From positions 8,184,001 through 8,248,000 of the forward strand of contig OZ176055.1 of the NCBI GenBank assembly GCA_964247055.1: DNA of 64,000 nucleotides, in the 5' to 3' direction. Under the pieces are notes generated by a model. It did no database searches. It was not told the DNA's origin and saw nothing but the letters and a program-made list of their open reading frames with translations. Made by a program: the position numbers and the translations under genes. This document shows positions 50,644-61,607 of the stretch, piece after piece. The stretch is from Paragordius varius (lineage: Eukaryota > Nematomorpha). The first letter of the stretch is position 1; every line of letters starts with the position of its first letter.

Positions 50644-53600
50644 TCACATTGTTAATGGTTTTAGATATTTGGCATAATATTCGTAAACTGTATTTTCTGT
50701 AAGGGAGTTACAACTATCCTGATATTTTAACATATCACTCTCATTTATATTGGTATTTAGAATGACTAGTTTGTCCGTATTTTTAGTTAAAGTTTCATCA
50801 TCATTAACGTCCCAACTTTTAAACCTATAAAATATTGGTAATTTTAACAAAAGATTACTTAAAATCGCCTTGTTCAAAATTCATATCCAAAGTCATGAGA
50901 GAAGCGTTTACATATTGAATATATGTTTCCATTTCATCATTGTTAACGTAAAACTCTTTCATCTAACAATATAGTGTTTAAAAATATTAGACATATAGAA
51001 TAATTTCAGTTTCGTAATGGAAAATTTTTATATTTTTCTCTTAGAGACGATATATACAATAAAAATGGTACATATTACTACAATGGTTATAAACCAACCA
51101 TCAAACCTAAAAGATTTTAATTTAATTAAAATTTATGATTATTCAATAATGTTATAGATTTAGTACCCTTCCTAATATAAAATAAAACATTATAAAGTTA
51201 AAAACTGATATTCCACCAAATAATTGCTTTTATTCTACACATATGGTTAATGCAATACACGGATTTATTTATCAAAAAATAATGCTTAAAAAAACAAGCA
51301 ATAAACGCTAAATGTCTCTCATCTTAAATTAATGATCACAGTATTTTTCTAGAAAAATACAAAACAAGTTAAATTAATGTTATAAAATCAAAAGTTGTAA
51401 CAAAAATTCCGCAGTTTTTATTGACATCAAAGTTTTTTATTACAATTTCTAGTACCGCATCATTGGATGGTGTTAAATGTAAAGTTCTTTGCAAAGGTTC
51501 AAAACTTTCGTCTTTATCTTCTTTAAACTCTTGTTTGTGACTACAAAATGGGGAGTTTATGGATGCATTTGGTGGGGTATAATCGCTAAATATTTTACAA
51601 ATTATCAATATTTTTGGGTCAAAGTAATGCATATTTACCATTAAGTAATTGAAATTATAGAGACAAAACATAAAACTTAAAGATGAATATTTTTATTTAA
51701 TAAAAAACGGTCATATTTGTAAAACTTGATTTTTTATATACAACTTATCGTCTTGGGATGCAAAATACGGAATAGAGATCAAAAAAGTATGCCTGCCTTT
51801 CGAAAAAACCATTTAATTTTTACGTTTTGCCTGTATATTTTCAATTTTTACTGTTAAATTGAAAAATATGTCATATCATTTAAAAATACCGCTCTGTGTT
51901 AATTGCATTGATGGAAAATAGGTTATGGAAACTAAAATATTCATAGGGTTTGTAATAATTATAATATTCATCTAAGGCCGGATTATTGTAATACGATTGC
52001 CCAACAACCAATTCGTTTTCCTCATTATTTTTGTCATCGGCTATTTTATTTTGCAGTAAAAACATAAAAGAGTAAAAAATAAAATTTTATTAATAAAAAG
52101 TAAAAACTAAAAGATAAATATTTCCTAATTAAGAGTCATAAAAATTATTTTTGGGGTGGCAAAGTAAATATTTATTATATAATTTATTACAATATAAGCA
52201 AAAATCTATAAAAAACAAGGTTTAAAAAAGTATAAATGCCTTAAAAATATAAATGCCTTTTAGTTTTACGTTTTGTCGTTATAATTTGAAATTTTTACTG
52301 TATTTATATAAAAATTTGTCAACTAAAAAAGCGAAATAATAATGTAATTACCTGGAAAGACAACAGTAGGATAGGGCAGCGATTTTAGTGTTTCTAACTC
52401 ATACCATTTACAAATTGGCCGATTCTGGCATAAAAGTTTAATCATGAGTGAGATTCTATCACAATCTAAAAGAAAAAATAAGATAAAAAAATAAAACGAT
52501 TTATGACATTAAATATTAAATTTATTAAGACCAATCGTAAAGGCATATATTTTTAAAACATTGATTATTTATACATCATAATTTTGGGTCTTAAAAGATA
52601 TAAAAATTCGTATCACACAAATTATATATTTCAATTTGTAATAATTATAATTTTATGTAAGAAATATTAAAGTGTAAAAAAGTATGGTTCTTTAAAAATA
52701 CCAAAAATTATTGTACATAAATTTATAGTTATAAACCAATCATTGTGTTCGCATTTTTGAAATGGCCGTTTTGAAATTTAAAATATTCAGCAAATGCCAA
52801 ATTTTGTAATATCGTGTCTGACGGAATATCCCAACATCCCGGTGGATAATGTAAAGAGGGCACATATACCCCGAGTAAAATGTTGATTGAATCTTGTTTT
52901 TCGGCATCTAACAACGTAAAATATATATAATAAAGTCAAAATCGATATGATTATAATTAATATTTTAACAAAGTTGGCATATGAAAGTTATAAATGTTTT
53001 ATATAATACCCAAGACACTTAAAAAGACACAAATATGCCATTTACAAACATGAATCAATTAAAATATGGGTATTTTCTTATCACGTGTACACCACCAGTT
53101 TACAATGTTTTAAAATTAATTAGTTAGGCCAAAAATATATATCCAAAGTATAAAACTAAACTACTGAAACTAAAAAGGGAGACTAATGTTTTTATTGAAG
53201 AAATAATTTATAAAAAGTGTAAGAAACATGGAATATTAATTGTTTATTTTATGAAAATGGTTGAAAAAATAAGATTTTATATTATTTCAGACAGACATGA
53301 AAACAAACAGAAAATAAATTCTTTCACAATGGCTATTCCATATAGCTATCATATAACAACATATTTTTTCAAAAAAAAAGAAATTACCCGAAAAAGTGTT
53401 ACTATAATACCGAGAAAAAGTTTGCATCATATCTCTCGATTGATAAGTCCAGGAAGGGGATGCCTTTCGATAAGTATCAACTCTATGGACTAATTGTGAG
53501 CCACCGTATTGTAATGCTAACACATCCCCTTGTTCTTCATATAAATCCTCTAGCAAACTAAGGGTAAGAAACATATTATTATATAATCCAAAAGATAATG

Positions 53601-56600
53601 TATATTCGTCTTGGATTTTTTAATATTTAAAAAGAAAAAATTATAATTATATCGGTAAAAAGATTGAAATATATATTATAGAGGGTAAAAAAGTGAAACG
53701 CGATGGATAGATATGGTTAAAAGGATATGATAAAACTGAACTTATACGCGAAGACGCCATGGATAGGGTTCTATGGCGAGTTTACGGATATGACAGCTCG
53801 AAAGAGTGTTATACCTATATAACAACAATAAATGTGATATGTTTTCATAAGATTTCAAAACAAAAACTTAAAAACTGGAATCGGTTCTCGGGCATTTTCA
53901 AAGAAGCAGCATAGTTACATAAAAACTCTGATAGGAGTATACAACAGTAACAAATTCAATTTAAAAAACAACTTTTCAAACTGCGGGTTCCTATAAAAAA
54001 ATTGTCATAAATCCAAACCTGTATAAAAATAATAAAGATCAAACTCTCATAGTCTAAATGGTCTTAAATACTTATAAAATTTTATACTTAAAATGACCTT
54101 ATTTTTCTGCAAGAGAGTGATATATATAAATTTTAAAAATGAATACCGGACAGCATCACATTCATAAGATAGTGGAATATTTTGCGCGTCTAACAGTTTG
54201 AAAGCTAAAAGTTGCTTTTCTAGAGCACATTTTCCAATCACAAATTGAGCCGTATTCGTACGATCCAAACAATCTATGCAATTTGTCCTAAAATTTGAGT
54301 AAGAATGAATTTATACAGACAAATCGTAAAAACTAAAGGAAAATCTATTTTTTAAAAAAATCTACACAATCATACTTTACATCTTAATTTTTCCTTTATA
54401 AACTAAAAATAAATATATAATTTGCTGTTTTTTTATCAATTCATTTCTCTTTTGTTTATACAAATTATGAATTAGATATAGAAAAGTTAACAAAACTCAC
54501 GTTAAATTCAATTTTTACTGTATATAATAATAGAAACATAAAATACCTTATAACGCCAGTTTGATAATAATCAATGGCTATATCGGTACATTTCATAAGC
54601 GAAGTTTTAACAATCAAATTATTACAAATTTCTTCCAACTCTTTAATCACGTCAGTGGTTTTACTGGAAAAATATAAAGCATACAATAAATTTGGATATA
54701 TTTTCAAAACAATTGTTTTATAAACTAATTATACTTTTTATTTAACTTGGCTAAATCTAAGGCATGATATACGATTTTGTGAGGCTCTGATAAAAATTGA
54801 TTCAAAAAATCAATGTTTTCAATGTAATCAGTAGTCAGTAAAGCTTCGCCCTTTTTCGTTTCACGATCCTATTTTGCATTCAAAATATGCATTTTAAAAA
54901 AGTAAAAAAAAATTATTTTGAAAAAAAAGTTATTTTATAGTTAACTTTTGCCAAATTAAGTACGACAATAGGTGCTCCATATCGTTCCAACAAGCGTTTA
55001 AAGTGTATCCCAATAGCCATACAAAATGGATCATTGTTAGTTATTTGAATGGGTGGTTTAGGTACCATTTTGGAAATTTCCTAATCCAAATTTTAAATTT
55101 TTTATATTTTTTGTGAAGATATTCAGATAGAAAAAATCGGTTTTTTAACAAATTTATTAAAAAAATTGGGTACAATCCCATTGTATTTGAATCACAAATA
55201 TTTAATGTATATTTTTAAAAAAAATTTAACAATGTATAAAAATAAACAATAAACAGTTTTTGGTTTAAATCCCTTGAATTTTATTAAATACTATAAAAGA
55301 AAAACTTGTGTCCAAAATATTGGTATAGATCCGCGCATTTGGACATAGGCCGAAAACGTGTATTGAATTGATAAATCTTGCAAAATTTGTTCAGTTTCAA
55401 CACAATTTGCAGTGAAACCACCTAATTGAGATATGCCGCGTTTCAGGTATCGGGTCCCTGCAAAAAAACTAGATCCTAACGAAAAAAGCATATTATGTAT
55501 TAGTACTTAATAACATATAAATGTTTTATGGAGATTACATCTAAAGATTTCTGTTCCAGAGGTAAAAACTGTCAAATACTCTTCTAAAAGTTATGTTTTG
55601 CCAAAATAATTATAAAACATTGAACTAATATAAAAAATAAAAAAATTTATTATTATTGTTTGTTTGTTTGTTTAAAGAAGATCAGCATTAAATCTAATTA
55701 AGACATAAAGTTGCTTTATAATCATTATTTGAAAAAACATGGCTGTCACATATTTTTTTTTAAAACTCATGGGCCATGTTTCAAACGATACGATAAAAAT
55801 TCCAGAAAAATGACTATTAAAGGTTAAAAATACAATATTACGATTTTGGAAAATATCTTTTGAATAATGCACATAAAAGTCCATGCCGTCCATATTTTTT
55901 AATATAAAGTATTTTTAATATATTTATATTTAAAATAGTTCTGGGAAAAACTACCTAAAAAGGTGTTTATAACTAAAATCTATTAGAAAGTTCAAACAAA
56001 AATTACTGCGAGCAATTAAGGTAAGAGCCAAATTTTGTCCATGCAGAGATATGTAGGATTGTTTTAAGTAACCATGAATTACAGGTGCAAACCAGAACAG
56101 TTTAACTTTTTTAAGATGAGGGGTAATTAAATGCCGATTCCAAACAAACTCCCAATTTGGACGAAATTTATAATATTTATTATTATCTAAATATACAGTA
56201 ATATATGAAATTATACAGACAAGTAAAAACTAATAAAATGTTTTCTATAGTACAACCAAAACCTGATTTCATATAATATAACTCATTGCTTTGTGTTAAA
56301 AAATGAGGAATAGAGATTACACTAAATTATATAACTTAAAATCAAAATTATCAAAGTGGTGGCCTTTTTAAAATATCTGTCTTAGTTTTTACGTTTTGCA
56401 TAATTTCGATTTTTTATAATTTGATAAATAAATCCAAACTAATTTACTGTTGTTTGTTGAATGATGCGGTAATTTTAGCATATTGATTTGCATGGTATTA
56501 CTTAAGTCATAGCTATAACTAAAATAAAAATTGTTGGCAAAATAAATGTTTTGAAACATTTTAAGGAACCTAAAATATAATTTATATAAAAACCTTTGTT

Positions 56601-57104
56601 CATCATTGTTGGAAAATGCTTGCATATTATTGGGCAAATAAATTATTTGTGTGCTTTCAATGCTGTACAAATTTCGCCTTCCAATAGAACCGATTTTTCC
56701 TTTTTTAGTTACGACAACCAAATAATACCCAAACAAGAACTTTATAAATCCTAAGGTTAATATGCATTATAAACCTAAAATTGCAAACGCGTTCAAAATT
56801 TTCAACTGCCTTGATGGTAGTTTCTGATTTATTTTCAGATCATTCCCAACTTGTAACATATTAATCAATTCTCCAACTTCTTTTTTATTGTAATAAACCT
56901 TAAGACATATATTTTTACGTATACTTTCTCTTCTTGAATATTCAATTCATATACCATTCGATCTATTTTCAATATTAAATATTTAGTCTCGGCATAATCA
57001 CTTCCAATAATATAAAATTTCTGGCGTAAAATTAACTGTTATACGGAAAAGGTTTCCAAGATTTGGAATTTTTGAATATCATTGTTAATTGGATTTTGTA
57101 ACAT
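50644..57104 (-). CDS. FIG4: FIG4/SAC3 phosphoinositide 5-phosphatase
   Basis: SAC-domain phosphatase that, with PIKfyve and VAC14, controls PI(3,5)P2 on endolysosomes. Many exons follow the family collinearly from the start at 57104: [51 protein letters not shown] (56.5 kb), [10 protein letters not shown] (56.0 kb), [17 protein letters not shown] and [14 protein letters not shown] (55.4 kb), [19 protein letters not shown] (55.0 kb), the catalytic CX5R box [15 protein letters not shown] (54.26 kb), [19 protein letters not shown] and [15 protein letters not shown] (53.5 kb), [12 protein letters not shown] (52.9 kb) and [17 protein letters not shown] (51.9 kb). Catalytic Cys and Arg are intact. 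The first introns are 57021-57044 (24 nt), 56899-56924 (26), 56751-56774 (24) and 56570-56593 (24); later ones reach several hundred nt. It is divergent from NDUFS8 with a 49-bp gap between ATGs. The last exons before 50644 are less conserved and their joins less sure. Confidence 0.95.
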
Positions 57105-57153
57105 CGGGGAATTACTCTAACGGATAAACCCCATGTGGTATCGCATGTGATCA
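57105..57153. promoter_or_regulatory. 49-bp gap between divergent FIG4 and NDUFS8 start codons
   Basis: Any shared bidirectional promoter or 5' leader must overlap this interval and the flanking exons. It contains an upstream mini-frame ATGTGGTATCGCATGTGA (57133-57150, MWYRM stop) just before the NDUFS8 ATG. No TATA box stands out. Confidence 0.5.
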
Positions 57154-57815
57154 ATGGAAAGATACCGAGGCATCTCTAAAGTTAATTTTCCTAACTTATT
57201 TAGGTTCTTTATGGTATTGTTCGAAGGTCCTCGCAGATAGCTAGTCAGTCGCATAAACAAGCAAATTATGTCTTAGTCAACAAAGATTACTTCATAGAAT
57301 TGGATGATGATCAAAGAAAATCTCTTACAGATTTAGCTAGTCGGACACTAAAATACACCTTTTTAACTGAACTAATTACTGGGATGATGGTTGCAGTCGG
57401 TCAGGTCTTTAAAGAACCTGCTACTCTTAATTACCCGTTTGAGAAGGGTCCTTTATCGCCACGTTTTAGGGGGGAACATGCTTTAAGACGGTATCCTTCC
57501 GGAGAGGAACGGTGTATAGCTTGCAAACTTTGTGAGGCTATTTGTCCGGCTCAAGCTATTACAATTGAAGCGGAAGAACGTGAAGATGGGAGTCGACGCA
57601 CGACCCGATATGACATTGATATGACTAAATGCATATATTGTGGTTTTTGTCAAGAGGCCTGTCCAGTCGATGCCATAGTTGAAGGCCCAAACTTTGAATA
57701 CAGTACGGAAACGAGGGAAGAATTGTTATACAACAAGGAGAAATTACTTTCAAATGGAGACAAATGGGAAGCCGAAATATCGAACAATATTAAAGCAGAC
57801 TATTTATATCGTTAG
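57154..57815 (+). CDS. NDUFS8: NADH dehydrogenase [ubiquinone] iron-sulfur protein 8, mitochondrial (TYKY)
   Basis: A complex I peripheral-arm subunit that holds clusters N6a and N6b on the route to ubiquinone. Exon 1 is 57154-57180 (MERYRGISK), then a 23-nt intron at 57181-57203 with a CCTAAC branch-point-like motif, then exon 2 to the stop. Total 212 residues against about 210 in human. Both ferredoxin motifs are intact: [15 protein letters not shown] and [15 protein letters not shown]. Other family blocks include [20 protein letters not shown] and the C-terminal ADYLYR. The N-terminus created by splicing is Arg/Ser-rich and non-acidic, as a mitochondrial presequence should be. Without the intron there is no in-frame ATG, so the splice is needed. 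AATAAA lies about 85 bp past the stop. Codon use is less AT-rich than its surroundings, as expected for a highly expressed conserved gene. Confidence 0.97.
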
Positions 57816-58623
57816 ACGACATATTCAAGATCCACATAGTTTAGTTAATATGGTGTTGTGTGTGATATAGTTAGCCTAGTTATTAATTGTAATACCATTG
57901 TCAATAAATTAGTGTCAAATATGGTTTATTAATCATTTTAAATACATCTAATCTTCAATTAGAATATTTTTTTTCATGGACAAAACTGTTAATGCTAAAA
58001 TCAACCTTTTGACTCGGAGCTACTAGGTTTTTATCGTTTAAGACTATAAACTGCTTTCGAATGCAGTTTTAGCATTAAGATAATTAAATTAAAATAATTT
58101 AATTGTGATCAAATTATCAAAGCTGCTTTTGGGTTAGGAAAAAATCATAACCGTGACTTAACCGCTTTTATGAATCACCATCAAAAGTATTTGAACATAT
58201 GTTTATCATGTGATAAAATACAAATATGAGGTAGGATAAAATTTATAATGCGAAATGAGCTTTTATCAAATTTTTATAGATGGAATTAATATTGTAAACC
58301 ACATACAGAAATTAATCCTGAACTCGTTCCAGTTTTCTAAAATAAATTTTATTGTTGGTAAACTATAAAAATTAAATAGACCATTTATATAAAACTCAAA
58401 ACGACACATTATATTTAAACTCGTTTTCAAATCATCGTTTTCTACCTATTTATAGCGACACGCTATGAGGCAGAACTGATATTTTTAAATTTGAACTATC
58501 TAAATGCGCTCGAATTATTAAATGACTGTTGGGACAAAAACGATCCCTTTTAACTGAAATAAAGTTTTGATTAAACAATTTTTTATTTATTTATTTTAAT
58601 AAAAATAAAGAGGTAAACATGCA
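57816..58623. other. Intergenic between convergent NDUFS8 and annexin genes
   Basis: Holds the NDUFS8 3' UTR with an AATAAA near 57903. Nothing else recognised. Confidence 0.4.
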
Positions 58624-61230
58624 TCAATGTTCCATTTTATCGGTGTCACATAGTTTGAGTAAAAGGCTTTGCCACAACGGATTACTTATTTTAGATATTA
58701 TAATTTCTTCCAATGAAGCTTTATAGTATGTTTGTATACCCTCTACAATATCATTGAAAATGGGTTCCTTTAATAAAATTAAAAATAAAACTGTTCGTTT
58801 TGAAAGTATGTAATACACAAGCAAATCTTTGTTCTCATCATTTAAGACTTTGCAAAAACGTGTAATAAAGTATCGTAATGGATTCATAAGCCATTGTACT
58901 ATGGTATATTTAATACAAAAAAGTATACCCATTATAATGATAATATCTTTAACTAGCGCGTCTCTCAATCGTTTCTGTAAAAATGTTTCGATCGTGTCCT
59001 TCTTCAAATACTGGAAAGAAATTAATTATAGCAAAACTTTTTCTAGTTCATAAAGGTCATTTTTTGATTGACCAAAACTTTGTAAAGTTAATTTTGTGAA
59101 GAGAAAATCATCAATCACAATATTAGGTTCCTATATGTATATTATCATCATATTTACCTGTGCGATCTGTCTGACGAATATTTTGGTTAAATTTTCATTG
59201 ACATTTTGATATTTTCTATCCACCTATGCATGATGATATAATTGTTGTTAAAATTGAAAATTTATTATTAAATTTGGAGCAAAAAATTATTTACCATTTC
59301 ATTGTTTTAAAACCTGAAAAATGTATAAAAATCCAAAGTTTTATACGGATATGTCATTGAAATTATGAGTTGTTGTATACAATCATTATATATCCATAAC
59401 CGCGCAGTTTCAAACAAAATTTAAAAAATAATAATTTTTAATATATTTTATTTTTCTATTTTTTATGATAATAATTATATATTATAACTTTTCTCTTGAT
59501 TACTTTTATGGATATTTATATAAAATAATTAAGCTATATGTTAATTTTAATAAAATGAAACCGAAAAAACTAGACGAAAAAATTCTTTGGATACCGAAAC
59601 AGTCCGGTTTTCTTAAAAATTTAAATTACTTAAGACTATCTTTTACATTTTTTTTTCAAATTGAAAGGATTAAACTAAGTTTGGACATGAGACAGTAGTA
59701 TAAATAGGTTCTGTTTCTTATTGATCAAAAATACCACAAATGCAGTATCGGTGAATATTACAAAATATATTTGGCCATTCATTTTTATAATTTGTAATTT
59801 AATTTATAATGTTTATTGATTGACAATATGTTGCGTTAGAAACACATTTTTATCTGGAAATTTATTATAAATATTTAATCTTTTTGGTTTTGTAATCATT
59901 AGATATGTTGAATTTATATTTGATTTCAAAACAAATATAATGATCTGACTCATGAAATTCCCCATCATTTTTTGCAAAAACTGCTCAAACCGCCGGAAAC
60001 GAAAGTTTTATCGAAAATTTTTAACCATTTCAACTTTGCATTTAATAAAATTCCAATCGCCCTCAAAACATTTTATTACATCAAAGATAATTAATTACCT
60101 TAATCATAGAGCAATAATAGCTGATAAGGTCCGTTGAAGCTTCCTGCTTTACATAATTTTCCAGAGATTGATCAAAAACTTTAGCATCAAAAAATATATT
60201 ACAAAAAATAAAGTAAATAGTTATAAATAAGAATATAGATATCTTACCATAATGAAAAGTCTCTATAATTTCACGGAATTCCTATTTATATTATATACCA
60301 TTTACACCTCGAATTCACCCAACATTTCAAATACATCCTAAAAAATTTTGGTTTTGAAAATTCAAACTACTTATATTCCTATATATTATAAAAATCAAAT
60401 TTTGTTAAGATTAACAGTGGAAAAATGATAAACTACTTTTCCACAAAGCTACATTTCTAATCAATAATGAGTTAATTTAGCCCAAAAACAGGTGTTTTTA
60501 GGGATTTGAAATGTTTAAGGGTGAATTTGAAGTGTAAATGGTAAAATATTTTTATTTCAATTTGCAAAAGTATCATACCTTGGCCGATTTAGCAAACAAT
60601 ATTTCAGTTATTATGGTTAAATAATTTTTGTTTCCCATATATGTGTGCAACATATGGATATCCAGCATTGATTTAGATAATAAAAGTAGTATATACTGAT
60701 CCCTTAAAACTAAATTTGATTTGACGATTTCATCTTTCAAAAACTGTTGTCGTAAAGTATGAATTTAGACACACATTATAATATATATTTCAAATTTTAT
60801 GTAAAATCAAACTAAAATAAGGGCTTTATAAATTTTCAAAATGGCCCGCCGTATATTTGGTTGCGACCACCTTTTATTATCAATACAGTTTTTGCCCACG
60901 ATTAGTTTCTAAGATATACAGAAAGAATAATCTATTAACCTTTTTATGATGGTTATAATATTCATATTGTAAATAATCCTTTTCCAATCTGGAATAACTG
61001 CAAAGTATACCAATCATTGTATCATCATCCCCATCTGATTAAATATTAATATATTAAATTTTTTATAAGGAAATGAAATTTTTTTTTTACTAACCATCGA
61101 TTGCTTTCTGTATATTTTTAAGCGTATCGAATAAATCTTTGTTTGTTCGCGCTATAAATTCCCTTTGATGTACGACGTTCTTGGCATTTAGATACGGTTT
61201 AAGGACATTATAACTTTTACTATATTCATA
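58624..61230 (-). CDS. Annexin, divergent (gene 1 of a tandem pair)
   Basis: Annexins bind phospholipid membranes, usually through calcium. Exons in transcript order recall the four-repeat annexin core. One near 61105-61230 carries EFIARTNKDLFDTLKNIQKA and ends IDG, then D(D)GDDDTMIGILCSYSR follows at about 60950-61040. One at about 60580-60750 has FLKDEIVKSNLVL. One near 60090-60200 has FDQSLENYVKQEASTDLISY, and one near 59160-59228 has KYQNVNENLTKIFVRQIAQ. The last exon, 58624-59007, ends with IQTYYKASLEEIIISKISNP then LLLKLCDTDKMEH, matching the closing helices of repeat 4. The GxGT-type calcium loops are mostly lost, so calcium binding may be weak. The start codon and some joins are unresolved. 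An intron contains a MITE-2 copy. Confidence 0.75.
60296..60543. repeat. MITE-2 copy in an annexin intron
   Basis: Ends TACCATTTACACCTCGAATT and inverted GAAGTGTAAATGGTA, with one or two subterminal GGGTGAATTTGAA units. Shortest of the copies (about 250 bp). Confidence 0.8.
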
Positions 61231-61607
61231 ATAGAGAAATATTATAAAATTAAATTTACACTTTCCTGAATATTATTACAAACAAACTTTCATTTGTATG
61301 TTAGGCTTGGAAACTCAATTATGCTTGGGACCCTATTAGCCAGTGAAAAGGCTAAGTTCTCCAAAACAATGGTTTTTAAAATAGCAAATGATAAAAATCT
61401 GCCTATGTCTGTTCCAACCACAATTATTTTTCAAAAAATTGATTATAAAACGTTAAACAAGTATTAAGACAAAAAAATGCTCCAAAAAACCAAAGGTTTA
61501 CAAAAACAAAAGTATTTAAAATATGGTTTAAAAATATATATTAGGATATGCGCATTCTTAAATCCAATAACAATCAAAAATATACGATAATTTAATTGAG
61601 TTAAAAT

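Noticed and set aside
57300-57300. TTG at 57300 as the NDUFS8 start
   Set aside because: Homology continues upstream, and a 23-nt intron joins it to an ATG at 57154, giving the expected length and a targeting peptide.
59465-60137. Short plus-strand frames between annexin exons
   Set aside because: Very AT-rich, antisense to an annexin intron or exon, no family resemblance.
58624-61230. Dymeclin-like assignment for the last minus-strand gene
   Set aside because: A few helical segments looked similar, but the SLEE...LLLKLC and FIARTNKDL blocks fit annexin repeats much better.
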